Source: Euryhalocaulis caribicus
GTDB taxonomy: Bacteria; Pseudomonadota; Alphaproteobacteria; Caulobacterales; Maricaulaceae
DNA: 64,000 nt
Direction of reading: 5' to 3'
NCBI RefSeq assembly: GCF_000412185.1
Contig: NZ_ASJA01000014.1
Coordinates: 32,135 to 96,134, forward strand
Shown: positions 9,240 to 18,391 of the stretch, one piece after another
How the letters are laid out: each line of letters begins with the position of its first letter
Position numbering within the stretch: the stretch's first letter is position 1
Position numbers and translations under genes: made by a program
The notes under the pieces: model-generated
What the model saw: the letters and a program-made list of their open reading frames with translations, nothing else
What the model was told of the DNA's origin: nothing
Database searches by the model: none

Positions 9240-10694
9240 ATGGCACGCCTCATCACGCTTTTCGCCCTGCTCATCGCGCTGCCCGCCGGCGCGCAAACCG
9301 GCGGCAATGACGGCGACTGGCTGGCCGAACGGCCAAAAGCCGGCGAGCCGAAGAATTTCGATTTGCCGGAGATCGACACGGTCGAGCTGGATAACGGCCT
9401 GGAGATCACCTTCATCCCGTTCGGCCTCGCGCCAAAAGCCACGATCAGCGCGCGTATCCGCACCGGCAATGTCAATGAGGGCGAGAATACCTGGCTGGCC
9501 GATATCGCCGCGGAGCTGATGAGTGAAGGCGCGGGCGAGCGGACGGGCGAGGAAATCGCCATCGCGGCCGCCGAAATGGGCGGCGATTTGGAGGTCGGCG
9601 TCGACCCCCACGTCACCGCGTTCGACATGGCCGTCCTCTCCGGCCACGCGCCGGACGCCATCGCCCTGATGGGCGACGTGATCCAACGTCCCGCCCTGCC
9701 CGAAGACGACATGGAGCGCGTGAAGGCCAACTTCATCCGCAATCTCTCCGTCGCGCTCAGCCAGCCGCGCGGGCAGGCCGCCTCCGCCTTTCTCGGCGCG
9801 CTATACGGCGACCACCCCTATGGCCGCGTCTTCCCGACAGAGGCGCAATTGCGCTCCTATGAGATTGACGACGTGCGCGCCTATTACGAGCAGAATTTTG
9901 GCGCGGAGCGCACCCATATCTATATCGCCGGCCGGTTCGACCGCGACGCCGCGGAAGCGGCAATACGCGAGAGCTTCGGAGACTGGCGCGAAGGCCCGGC
10001 GCCGCTGGTCGCCCCGCCCGATCCGCGCATGGGGCCGGAAGTCATTCTGGTGCCGCGCGCCAGCGCGCCGCAATCCACCATATATCTGGGCCTGCCCGTT
10101 TTCGGACCGGAGAATGAGGACGCCATTCCGCTGGAAGTGACCAATGCCCTGCTCGGCGGGTCTTTCTCCTCCCGCATCACCCAGAATATCCGCGAGGACA
10201 AGGGCTATACCTACTCCCCCACCTCGCAGATCCTGTACAATTACCAGGACGGTTACTGGCGCTTCCGCGCCGACGTCACGACCGACGTGACCGGGGCCGC
10301 GCTCGGGGAGGTCTTCAAGGAAATAGAGCGCCTTGGCGCAGAGGCCCCGCCGAAGGACGAGGCCGAGCGCACGCGCAACTACATGGCCGGTATTTTCGTG
10401 CTGAAGAACGCCTCCCCCTGGGGCCTGATCGACCAGATCGCCTTCACCGATTTCCACGATCTGCCCGGCGACTGGCTGGAGGATTATGTCCCCCGCGTTC
10501 TGGACGTCTCCGCCGAAGACATGCGCCAGACCGCCGCCCAGCGCCTGCAACTGGACAACATGATCCTTGTCGTGGTGGGCGATCTGGACGCCATCAAGCC
10601 GCAGCTGGAATCCCTGCCCCGGCTTTCCGGCGCAACCTTCGACATTCGTGACGAGACCGGCGCCCCGGTGGAGAACGAACAGGACGCGCAGTGA
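9240..10694 (+). CDS. M16 family protein, zinc motif absent (non-catalytic partner)
   Basis: The 484 residues show M16 architecture (VELDNGLEITFIP at the N terminus, GGSFSSRITQNIREDKGYTYS in the C-terminal half) and a Sec signal peptide ending AGAQT. Where HxxEH should stand the sequence reads NTWLADIAAELMSEGA, so the zinc-binding histidines are missing and the protein should be inactive alone. The REDKGYTYS region, the substrate-binding R/Y pair of M16B partners, is kept. It lies 12 bp after the active paralog, as expected for a heterodimer. Confidence 0.9.
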   Translation: MARLITLFALLIALPAGAQTGGNDGDWLAERPKAGEPKNFDLPEIDTVELDNGLEITFIPFGLAPKATISARIRTGNVNEGENTWLADIAAELMSEGAGERTGEEIAIAAAEMGGDLEVGVDPHVTAFDMAVLSGHAPDAIALMGDVIQRPALPEDDMERVKANFIRNLSVALSQPRGQAASAFLGALYGDHPYGRVFPTEAQLRSYEIDDVRAYYEQNFGAERTHIYIAGRFDRDAAEAAIRESFGDWREGPAPLVAPPDPRMGPEVILVPRASAPQSTIYLGLPVFGPENEDAIPLEVTNALLGGSFSSRITQNIREDKGYTYSPTSQILYNYQDGYWRFRADVTTDVTGAALGEVFKEIERLGAEAPPKDEAERTRNYMAGIFVLKNASPWGLIDQIAFTDFHDLPGDWLEDYVPRVLDVSAEDMRQTAAQRLQLDNMILVVVGDLDAIKPQLESLPRLSGATFDIRDETGAPVENEQDAQ

Positions 10695-11323
10695 GCAAGG
10701 ACGCCGCCGACAGCCTGGCCCGCGCCCATCCCGCTTTCGGCGCGCTGATCGAACAGCACGGCGTTCTTACGCTGGAGGCAAAACCCGACACGCCATATGA
10801 GGCGCTGTCCCGGCACATCGTCTATCAGCAGCTTTCGGGAAAGGCCGCCGCCACGATCTATGGCCGTTTCGCCGCCCTGTATGGCGGCGAGGGTCCGCCG
10901 CCGCCCGCCATTCTGGCCGAAGCCGATATCGAGCATCTGCGCAGCGCCGGGCTGTCCCGCAACAAGGCGCTGGCCCTGATTGATCTGGCGCGGAAAACCG
11001 ACGCGGGCGAAGTGCCTGAGCGCCGGCTTTGCGAGAGCATGGATGGCGACGCGGTGATCCAGCGCCTGACGGCGGTGCGCGGGATTGGCGAATGGACGGC
11101 GCAGATGTTCCTGCTCTTCACGCTCGCCCGGCCCGATATCTGGCCGACCGGCGATCTGGGCGTGCGGCAGGGCTGGCGGAAAGCGGCGGGGCTGGAGGAC
11201 GCCCCCAGCCCCAAACAGCTCGGCGAAATTGGCGAGGCCTTCAGCCCGTGGCGCAGCTATGCCGCGCTTTATCTCTGGCGCGCCGCCGACACGCCGGACC
11301 CCGCCGCGACCGGCAAGGCCTAG
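10691..11323 (+). CDS. DNA-3-methyladenine glycosylase II-type (AlkA-like) base-excision enzyme
   Basis: It removes alkylated bases from DNA. The 210-residue HhH-GPD protein has [18 protein letters not shown], the helix-hairpin-helix [19 protein letters not shown] and the catalytic aspartate in [11 protein letters not shown]. It is the short form, without the N-terminal domain of E. coli AlkA. The GTG start overlaps the stop of the M16 gene by 4 bp (GTGA), indicating translational coupling, although the functional link to the peptidases is unclear. The stop overlaps the wrbA stop on the other strand (CTAG). Confidence 0.9.
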   Translation: MSKDAADSLARAHPAFGALIEQHGVLTLEAKPDTPYEALSRHIVYQQLSGKAAATIYGRFAALYGGEGPPPPAILAEADIEHLRSAGLSRNKALALIDLARKTDAGEVPERRLCESMDGDAVIQRLTAVRGIGEWTAQMFLLFTLARPDIWPTGDLGVRQGWRKAAGLEDAPSPKQLGEIGEAFSPWRSYAALYLWRAADTPDPAATGKA

Positions 11324-11925
11324 GCCGCCAGCTTCTTCGCCATTTTCGCGAAATGCTCGCCCTGGAAGCGGGCGATGCCCAGCTCGTTATCCGAGGGCTG
11401 CCGGCTGCCGTCGCCGTCCGCGATAGTGGAAGCGCCATAGGGCGTGCCGCCCGAAACCTCGTCAACGCCGACCAGACCGGTGCAGCTATAGGGCACGCCG
11501 ATCACCGCCATGCCGTGGTGCAGCTGCATCGTCTGCACCGCGCGCAGCGTTGTTTCCTGCCCGCCATGCTGGGACGCGGTCGAGGTGAACGCTCCGCCCG
11601 CCTTGCCGATCAGCGCGCCCTTCTGCCAGAGCGGCCCCGTCTGATCCCAGAAGGCCTGCATCTGCGAACACATATTCCCGTATCGCGTCGGCACGCCGAT
11701 CACCACGCCGTCATAATCGCCCAGCGCATCCGGGCCTTCGATAACCGGCGCATCCTGGTCGGTCTTGAAACCGGCATTCTTCACAACCGCTTCCGGGGCG
11801 GTTTCGGGGACGCGGCGGATATCGACCTGAACGCCGTCAACGCCTTGCGCGCCCTCGGCTATGGCCTTGGCCATGGTTTCGATATGGCCGTAGCTGGAAT
11901 AGTACAGCACAAGCAGCTTCGTCAT
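11320..11925 (-). CDS. wrbA: NAD(P)H:quinone oxidoreductase, WrbA type
   Basis: This flavodoxin-like FMN enzyme reduces quinones by two electrons, avoiding semiquinone radicals. The ATG at 11923-11925 ([14 protein letters not shown]) gives 201 residues, the family length, with a GGAG site upstream. The phosphate-binding loop [33 protein letters not shown] and GVPYS motifs of WrbA are present. The gene is divergent from msrB across about 165 bp, so both oxidative-stress genes may share a regulatory region. Confidence 0.95.
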   Translation of the reverse strand: MTKLLVLYYSSYGHIETMAKAIAEGAQGVDGVQVDIRRVPETAPEAVVKNAGFKTDQDAPVIEGPDALGDYDGVVIGVPTRYGNMCSQMQAFWDQTGPLWQKGALIGKAGGAFTSTASQHGGQETTLRAVQTMQLHHGMAVIGVPYSCTGLVGVDEVSGGTPYGASTIADGDGSRQPSDNELGIARFQGEHFAKMAKKLAA

Positions 11926-12090
11926 TGTCCGGGACTCCATCGATTGTCATTCTTCAAGAATGTGAATTGATGTTCGCCAAACGATTTTCAAGTGCGCCCG
12001 GCGCGCGCCCCGCAGCTTCACGAAAACCGGAACCCGATCGTGATGGCCTTGTGAACGGACATCGTCCGCGTCCGCCCTATATTGCAAGCC

Positions 12091-12588
12091 ATGAAAACGA
12101 CACGACGAAACCTGGTGATTGGCGGGCTGGTCTCCGGCCTCGCCATTCCCGGCTGCGCTAAAGCCGCCTCCGATCCGGAGGACGCTTTCAAGGACTCCGA
12201 ATGGCGCGATCTTTCCGCCGATGCGTGGAAAGAGCGCCTTGATCCGCTGGCCTACAAGGTGCTTCGCAAGGAAGGCACGGAACGCGCCTTCACCAGCCCG
12301 CTGAACGACGAGAAACGCGAAGGCGTGTTTGTCTGCGCGGGCTGTGAGCTGGAGCTTTTCAAGTCCGAATGGAAATTCGATTCCGGCACGGGCTGGCCCA
12401 GCTTCTACACCTTCATCGAGGGCGCACTGGGCGAAAAGACGGATCTTCGCCTGTGGACGCCCCGGCGCGAATATCATTGCGCGCGCTGTCTGGGGCATCA
12501 GGGCCATGTCTTCGATGACTGGCCGGACGTGCCCACGGGGCTGCGCTACTGCAATAACGGCGTCGCCCTGAAATTCATCCCGACCTGA
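12091..12588 (+). CDS. msrB: Peptide-methionine (R)-S-oxide reductase, exported
   Basis: It reduces R-methionine sulfoxide in damaged proteins. The 165-residue protein has structural zinc cysteines C82/C85 (CAGC) and C130/C133 (CARC), GTGWPSF, and the catalytic C154 in GLRYCNN. The N terminus KTTRRNLVIGG followed by a hydrophobic stretch looks like a Tat signal; C22 (IPGC) could be an atypical lipobox, so a periplasmic or membrane-attached form is likely. I chose the ATG at 12091 rather than a TTG three codons earlier. Confidence 0.94.
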   Translation: MKTTRRNLVIGGLVSGLAIPGCAKAASDPEDAFKDSEWRDLSADAWKERLDPLAYKVLRKEGTERAFTSPLNDEKREGVFVCAGCELELFKSEWKFDSGTGWPSFYTFIEGALGEKTDLRLWTPRREYHCARCLGHQGHVFDDWPDVPTGLRYCNNGVALKFIPT

Positions 12589-12590
12589 GC

Positions 12591-13232
12591 CTAGAAGGCG
12601 CGCTCCGCCCGCGCGCCTTCGCCCCATTCCCGCATGCCGGGCAGGGCCCAGATGGTCTGGCAGTAGGCGTCGAGAACCTTGTCGCCGATCCTGCCGCGAT
12701 AGGTCATGAACCGCGACACGACAGGCGCATACATTGCGTCCGCGGCTGAAAAGGCGCCGAACAGGAACGGGCCGTCCGCGCCATGATCCCGGCGGCAACT
12801 GCGCCAGATGGCGTCAATCCGGTTCAGATCCGATTCCAGATCGGGCGTGATCTCCCCGCCAATATCCAGATCCGCAAACTTCATCGGCCAGAGCCTGCGC
12901 AACGCGCCGAACCCGGAATGCATTTCCGCCGAAACGCTGCGCGCCACGGCCCGCGCCGCAGGGTCCGCCGGCCACACCGCCTGATCGGGAAACGCCTCGG
13001 CCAGATATTCGATGATCGCCAGGGAGTCCCAGACGGTCAGGTCGCCCGCCGTCAGAACCGGCACCTTGCCGGCCTCCGATCGCCTGGCGATCTCATCAGC
13101 GGTGTCGGGTCGGTCCAGCCTGATCGAATCTTCCTCGAACGGCAGGCCGAACGTCTTCATCACCAGCCACGGCCGCAGCGACCAGGATGAAAGGTGTTTA
13201 TCGCCTATGGTCAGGCGTAGGGTCGTGAACAT
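12591..13232 (-). CDS. Glutathione S-transferase family protein
   Basis: The 213 residues show a thioredoxin-fold N-terminal domain (LTIGDKHLSSWSLRPW, then GKVPVL and DSLAIIEYLAE for glutathione binding) and an all-helical C-terminal domain (FSAADAMYAPVVSRF). This resembles the YfcF/YfcG-like soluble GSTs; the substrate is not predictable. The ATG at 13230-13232 has GAAGGA seven bases upstream. The start codon overlaps that of the divergent methyltransferase (CATG shared), so each gene's ribosome site lies inside the other's coding sequence. Confidence 0.9.
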   Translation of the reverse strand: MFTTLRLTIGDKHLSSWSLRPWLVMKTFGLPFEEDSIRLDRPDTADEIARRSEAGKVPVLTAGDLTVWDSLAIIEYLAEAFPDQAVWPADPAARAVARSVSAEMHSGFGALRRLWPMKFADLDIGGEITPDLESDLNRIDAIWRSCRRDHGADGPFLFGAFSAADAMYAPVVSRFMTYRGRIGDKVLDAYCQTIWALPGMREWGEGARAERAF

Positions 13233-13923
13233 GAGCGATTCCTTCTCGGGCGAACCGGCTGCGCTGGGCCCCATTGATCACGCAAATCCGGCCGCCCGCC
13301 AAGCTTTCATCCGCTCGGTCACCCGCATCCAGTCGCCGCCTCTGGCTCCCGAGCTTCGCCTGTATCTGGCCCATCCCGGCTTCAGCATCTGGCGTCATTC
13401 GGAAGAATCGCTGGAGGCCGCCGGCCTGCCGCCGCCTTTCTGGGCGTTTGCATGGGCGGGCGGGCAGGCGCTGGCGCGTTACGTGCTGGATCATCCCAAT
13501 TTATTTCATAAACGAAATATTCTGGATTTCGCGTCGGGCTGCGGCGTCACCGGCATCGCCGCCGCTCGCGCCGGCGCGAGTGTGACGGCCAGTGAACTGG
13601 ACGCTTACGCCATCGACGCCATCGCCCTGAATGCAGACCTCAACGGGGCGGACATTGAAGGGCGTCTGGGCGACCTTGTGGGCGCGCCCTGCGAATGGGA
13701 TGTCATTCTGGCGGGCGATATTTTCTATGACGACACGGCCGGGGCGATTGGCGGCTGGTTATCCGATTGCGCCGCGCAAGGTTGTCAGGTTTTCATCGGC
13801 GACCCGGGCCGCGCCCGGCTGCCGCGCCAGCGCGTCGAACAACTGGCCCAATACGAAGCCCGGCGGTCGGAGGGCCTAGAGGATCAGGATATCAGGCGCA
13901 CCCGGGTGTGGCGTTACCGCTAA
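13231..13923 (+). CDS. Class I SAM methyltransferase resembling EtfB lysine methyltransferase (METTL20-like)
   Basis: The 230-residue protein has the family-specific N-terminal stretch FIRSVTRIQSPPLAPELRLYL and PPPFWAFAWAGGQALARYVL, followed by the Rossmann SAM site ILDFASGCGVTGIAAARAGA, the acidic ASELDAYAIDAI and the post-II segment WDVILAGDIFYDD. Homologues in alphaproteobacteria and mitochondria methylate lysines of electron-transfer flavoprotein beta; that role is inferred here. No other in-frame ATG exists nearby, supporting the start at 13231 despite its overlap with the GST start. Confidence 0.85.
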   Translation: MSDSFSGEPAALGPIDHANPAARQAFIRSVTRIQSPPLAPELRLYLAHPGFSIWRHSEESLEAAGLPPPFWAFAWAGGQALARYVLDHPNLFHKRNILDFASGCGVTGIAAARAGASVTASELDAYAIDAIALNADLNGADIEGRLGDLVGAPCEWDVILAGDIFYDDTAGAIGGWLSDCAAQGCQVFIGDPGRARLPRQRVEQLAQYEARRSEGLEDQDIRRTRVWRYR

Positions 13924-13974
13924 AACCGCCAATTATTATTCACATACAAAATATAACATGCTAGATCCCGTGCC

Positions 13975-14421
13975 ATGGCTATCGCCCGCGCCGTTGACCG
14001 CCGCCTTTTCCTGCTTCTCGAACGCGCCCATACGCGCGTCTTCCGCGACGCCAATAATCACCTGAAATCCTCCATCGGACTGACGGTCTCGCAAGGCGGC
14101 GCGCTGTTCTTTCTCAACCGGCATGACGGCTGCCGCATCGGCGATCTGGCGGTCGGGATCGGCCTCGGCGCACCGGCGGCCACCGGGCTGGTGGACCGCA
14201 TGGCGAAATCGGGCCTGGTCCGCCGCGGGGCGGAGAAGGACGACGCCCGCGCCAGCCGCGTCTACTTGACCGAAAAGGGGCGGGGCCTGTCCGGCGCGGT
14301 CGCCGACGAACTGAAGATATTTAACGACGCCATCGCGCACGACTTCACGGACGCAGAGATGGAAACGGTCTATCGTTTCCTGACCGGCCTTGCGCGCGGC
14401 GATTACGAAGGGAAACTCTAA
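13975..14421 (+). CDS. MarR-family transcriptional regulator
   Basis: The 148 residues form a winged helix-turn-helix: GLTVSQGGALFFLNRHDGCRIGDLAVGIGLGAPAATGLVDR is the recognition region (broken here by the family pattern) and KDDARASRVYLTEKG is the wing. N- and C-terminal helices would make the dimer. It overlaps the crotonase start by one base (TAATG), so the two are co-translated and the regulator probably controls this pair. AT-rich DNA upstream (13930-13965, with TATAAC) is a plausible promoter/operator. Confidence 0.92.
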   Translation: MAIARAVDRRLFLLLERAHTRVFRDANNHLKSSIGLTVSQGGALFFLNRHDGCRIGDLAVGIGLGAPAATGLVDRMAKSGLVRRGAEKDDARASRVYLTEKGRGLSGAVADELKIFNDAIAHDFTDAEMETVYRFLTGLARGDYEGKL

Positions 14422-15194
14422 TGACCGAATATGTGAAAATTTCTGACGCCGAAGGCGTGCGCACCATCGCCTTTTCCCGCGCCGACAAGAAGAACGCCCT
14501 GACGCGCGAGATGTATGACGCCGCCGCCAACGCCCTGAACGGCGCGCAGAACGACCCCGAAATCCGCGTCGTCCTGTTCGCGGGAGAGGGCGATTCCTTT
14601 ACCGCCGGCAACGATCTCAACGACTTTCTGGAACACCCGCCCTTCTCCGAGGACGGCCCCTCCCCGGTCGAGCGTTTCATGACCGCGCTGATGGAAGCGA
14701 AAAAGCCGGTTGTCGCCGCGGTAGGCGGCCTGTCGGTGGGCATTGGCGTGACCATGCTGCTGCATTGCGATCTGGTCTACGCCTCCCGCATGGCGACCTT
14801 CTCCACACCGTTCGTGAAGCTGGCGCTGGCGCCGGAATTCGCCTCCTCCATCACCATGCCGGCCGTCATGGGCCGCGCCAAGGCGGCCGAGATGCTGCTG
14901 CTGGGCGAAAAACTGTCAGCCGAGGAAGCCGAGCGCGCAGGCCTGGTCGCCCGGGTCTTCGCCGATGAGGAGCTGATCGAGCAGGCGACGGCCCGCTGCC
15001 GCAAGCTGGCGAAACTCGCCCCCGGCGCGGTCGCCGACGCCAAGACGCTGCTGCGCGCCCCGGCGGAGGATCTGGCCGCGCGCATGCAACGCGAAGGCAA
15101 GCTGTTCAATGAACGCCTCGGCTCGGACGAGTTCAAGGAAGCCGCCGGCGCGTTCTTCGAACGCCGCGAACCGGATTTCTCGAAGTTCGGCTAG
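14421..15194 (+). CDS. Enoyl-CoA hydratase/isomerase (crotonase) family protein
   Basis: It probably acts on an acyl-CoA substrate. The 257 residues contain the crotonase oxyanion segments FTAGNDLNDF and KPVVAAVGGLSVGIGVTMLLHCDLVYA, and SRMATFSTPFVKLALAPEFASS, where the usual PE catalytic pair is kept. AEEAERAGLVARVF follows. Hydratase versus isomerase activity cannot be told from this. Coupling to the MarR gene suggests it is induced by an aromatic or fatty-acid derived ligand. Confidence 0.9.
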   Translation: MTEYVKISDAEGVRTIAFSRADKKNALTREMYDAAANALNGAQNDPEIRVVLFAGEGDSFTAGNDLNDFLEHPPFSEDGPSPVERFMTALMEAKKPVVAAVGGLSVGIGVTMLLHCDLVYASRMATFSTPFVKLALAPEFASSITMPAVMGRAKAAEMLLLGEKLSAEEAERAGLVARVFADEELIEQATARCRKLAKLAPGAVADAKTLLRAPAEDLAARMQREGKLFNERLGSDEFKEAAGAFFERREPDFSKFG

Positions 15195-15200
15195 GCCTGA

Positions 15201-15953
15201 CTAGCGGACGTAGGACGCCCCGTTCACGTCAATCGTCGCCCCCGTCATGGAGGGGACGGTTCCGGTGGAGAGATAGGCGATCAAATCGCCAATCTCTTCC
15301 GGGCTCGCCACGCGGCCCAGCGGGATGTCCTTGATCGCGTTGGCGCGCGCCTCGATGTCCTGCGGCCCCATGCGGGTCTCGATCCAGCCCGGTGCGATGC
15401 CGTAGGCCAGCACGTTCTTGTGGCCGCTGCCCCGCGCGATCGTCTTGGTCAGGGCCAGAAGGCCGCCCTTGGACGCGGCATAGGCGGAATGGTCGATATC
15501 GTCGCCCCGCTGCCCGGCGCGGCTGGCGACATTGATGATAATGCCCCCGCCCTGACCGGAGAAATGCGCGCAGGCCGCCCGGCACAGATGCGCCGGCGCC
15601 AGCAGATTCACCTGCAGCGTCCGCCGCCAGCCCTCGACCCATTCCAGGTCCGACCCGTCAACCGGCGTCGCCTGAAAGATGCCGGCATTATTGACCAGCA
15701 CGTCGATGCGGTGCGCCCGGTCCAGCGCCGCGGCCCAGACCGCCGCCGGGTGTTCCGGCACGTTCAGATCCGCCTCGATCAGGTCGCTTTTCTTCGCCCC
15801 GATCTTCTCCGCCACGGCCTCCGCCGCCTTGCGGTCGCGTCCGTAATGCATCAGCACGCGCGCGCCGGCCTTCATGCAGGATTCCGCCGCCGCCGCGCCC
15901 ACGCCGCGGGACGCGCCGGTGATCAGCACCGTCTTGTTCTTCAGATCAATCAT
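15201..15953 (-). CDS. Short-chain dehydrogenase/reductase
   Basis: The 250-residue classical SDR has the cofactor loop TGASRGVG (12-19), NNAG (88-91) and the catalytic set S144, Y158, K162. The C terminus (PSMTGATIDVNGASYVR) is typical of FabG-like reductases. The basic residue after the second strand (GRDRK) suggests NADPH. The substrate is unknown. It is convergent with the crotonase, with six bases between stops, and is transcribed alone. Confidence 0.9.
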   Translation of the reverse strand: MIDLKNKTVLITGASRGVGAAAAESCMKAGARVLMHYGRDRKAAEAVAEKIGAKKSDLIEADLNVPEHPAAVWAAALDRAHRIDVLVNNAGIFQATPVDGSDLEWVEGWRRTLQVNLLAPAHLCRAACAHFSGQGGGIIINVASRAGQRGDDIDHSAYAASKGGLLALTKTIARGSGHKNVLAYGIAPGWIETRMGPQDIEARANAIKDIPLGRVASPEEIGDLIAYLSTGTVPSMTGATIDVNGASYVR

Positions 15954-16151
15954 GTTTCTTGTATGCCGCCGCCCGCGGAACCGCAGGCCACCGAATGAAT
16001 TCGATTAACCTATGATAGGCCGCGCCGCGAAAAGTCAAACGCAACCAGACCGCGCATGCGCAAGAATGCCGCACTGTCACCCAAAGAGCGCACGCGACGG
16101 CGCGCCGCGAAACTGTTATGAAATCCCCTCATCAGTCTGGAGCGGAAATCC

Positions 16152-16448
16152 GTGATGCTCGACACGCCCGATGATTCCATCCGCCATGACCGCAGCGGCG
16201 CAAGCGGCCGCTACGGCCTGCAGGTCGAAGGCGCCGAGGCCGAACTGACCTACAGGCTGAAAGAGAACGTCATGGTCATCGATCACACCTATACGCCGCC
16301 GGAGCTGCGCGGCCAGGGCCTGGCGGACCGCCTTGTGGCGCGCGCCGTCCGGGACGCCCGCGCGGAGGGCTGGAAAGTCGATCCGGTCTGCTCCTACGCC
16401 GCCCGCTGGTTCGAGGACCATCCAGAACACAGGGAGATTCTGGCGTGA
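16152..16448 (+). CDS. Small GNAT-like N-acetyltransferase domain protein (Acetyltransf_CG type), copy 1
   Basis: The 98-residue protein is a minimal GNAT fold: GRYGLQVEGAEAELTYRL, VIDHTYTPPELRGQGLADRLVARAV (the acetyl-CoA binding R-G-x-G-L loop) and PVCSYAARWFEDHPEH. It matches the short YjdJ/NATD1-like class. The start is GTG at 16152 or ATG at 16155, after GGAGCGG. It overlaps the next, homologous gene by 4 bp (GTGA). The acetyl acceptor is unknown. Confidence 0.82.
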   Translation: MMLDTPDDSIRHDRSGASGRYGLQVEGAEAELTYRLKENVMVIDHTYTPPELRGQGLADRLVARAVRDARAEGWKVDPVCSYAARWFEDHPEHREILA

Positions 16449-16747
16449 GCAGCGACACCGCCGTAACCATCACGCGCGAGGACGGCGAGTCCAAGGGCCG
16501 CTACGTGGCCCGCGTTGAGGGCATCGCCGAGACGGCGGAAATGACCTATTCCCGGGCCGGGACCAGCCGCATCATCATTGACCACACCGGCGTCCCCACC
16601 GCGATGCGCGGCATGGGCGTGGGCGAAAAACTGGTCCGCCGCGGGGTCGAGGACGCGCGCAAGGAAGGCGTGAAGATCATTCCGCTCTGCCCGTTCGCCA
16701 AGGCGACGATCGAAAAGCACAAGGAATTGCAGGACGTTCTGAACTGA
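16445..16747 (+). CDS. Small GNAT-like N-acetyltransferase domain protein (Acetyltransf_CG type), copy 2
   Basis: A tandem paralog of the preceding gene, 100 residues: GRYVARVEGIAETAEMTYSR, IIDHTGVPTAMRGMGVGEKLV and PLCPFAKATIEKHKE line up with copy 1 without large gaps. The acetyl-CoA loop reads RGMGVG, close to consensus. The GTG start overlaps copy 1 and the stop overlaps the DUF2237 start (TGATG), so three genes are translationally coupled. The two copies could form a heterodimer, but this is inference. Confidence 0.82.
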   Translation: MSSDTAVTITREDGESKGRYVARVEGIAETAEMTYSRAGTSRIIIDHTGVPTAMRGMGVGEKLVRRGVEDARKEGVKIIPLCPFAKATIEKHKELQDVLN

Positions 16748-17136
16748 TGGACCGTCAACAGACCAAGGCCCGCAATGTTCTGGGCGGCCCGCTGGACGAT
16801 TGCAGCCACGATCCTCTCACCGGTTTCTTCCGCGACGGCTGTTGCAATACCGGCCCTATGGACCGGGGCGTTCACACGGTCTGCGCCGAACTGACCGATG
16901 ATTTTCTGGAATTCTCGAAAGCGCAGGGGAATGACCTGTCCACGCCGCGTCCGGAATTCGAATTTCCCGGCCTGAAGGACGGCGACCGCTGGTGCCTGTG
17001 CGCGGCGCGCTGGAAAGACGCCTATGAGGCTGGAAAAGCGCCGCGCGTGGTGCTGGCCGCAACCCATGAAGCCACGTTATCTGTGGTCACGCTGGAACAG
17101 CTGAAGGCGCACGCCATTGATGGCCGCGCCCACTAG
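16747..17136 (+). CDS. DUF2237 family protein
   Basis: The 129 residues carry the DUF2237 signatures NVLGGPLDDCSHDPLTGFFRDGCC, GVHTVCAEL, FLEFSKAQGNDLSTP and WCLCAARWKDAYEAGKAP; the first of these is listed as contiguous family pattern pieces. The several cysteines could bind metal, but no activity is established. It is coupled by a one-base overlap to the acetyltransferase pair and lies 51 bp before frmA, so it may be co-transcribed with formaldehyde detoxification. Confidence 0.88.
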   Translation: MDRQQTKARNVLGGPLDDCSHDPLTGFFRDGCCNTGPMDRGVHTVCAELTDDFLEFSKAQGNDLSTPRPEFEFPGLKDGDRWCLCAARWKDAYEAGKAPRVVLAATHEATLSVVTLEQLKAHAIDGRAH

Positions 17137-17187
17137 ATCCCGATTTAACGCCATTAGACCGACAGTCATTTCAAAGAGGAGACGCCC

Positions 17188-18297
<1,110 letters not shown>

Positions 18298-18314
18298 GAC
18301 GCCGTATTGAACGG

Positions 18315-18350
18315 GTGCGGCGGAGCGGGCGTTTACCCGGCCCGCCGCAC
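18315..18350 (+). terminator. GC-rich hairpin after frmA
   Basis: A perfect 9-bp stem (GTGCGGCGG 18315-18323 with CCGCCGCAC 18342-18350), with further GGG/CCC pairing inside, lies 18 bp after the frmA stop. No T-tract follows, so it could be a pausing/mRNA-stabilising hairpin rather than a full terminator. Confidence 0.4.
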
Positions 18351-18391
18351 GCGTCACTATCCGCCCCGTCATGAAGACGGGGAGACAGTTT

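Noticed and set aside
8082..9686. 534-codon frame antisense to both M16 genes
   Set aside because: It spans the gap between two real genes and has no start signal or family features.
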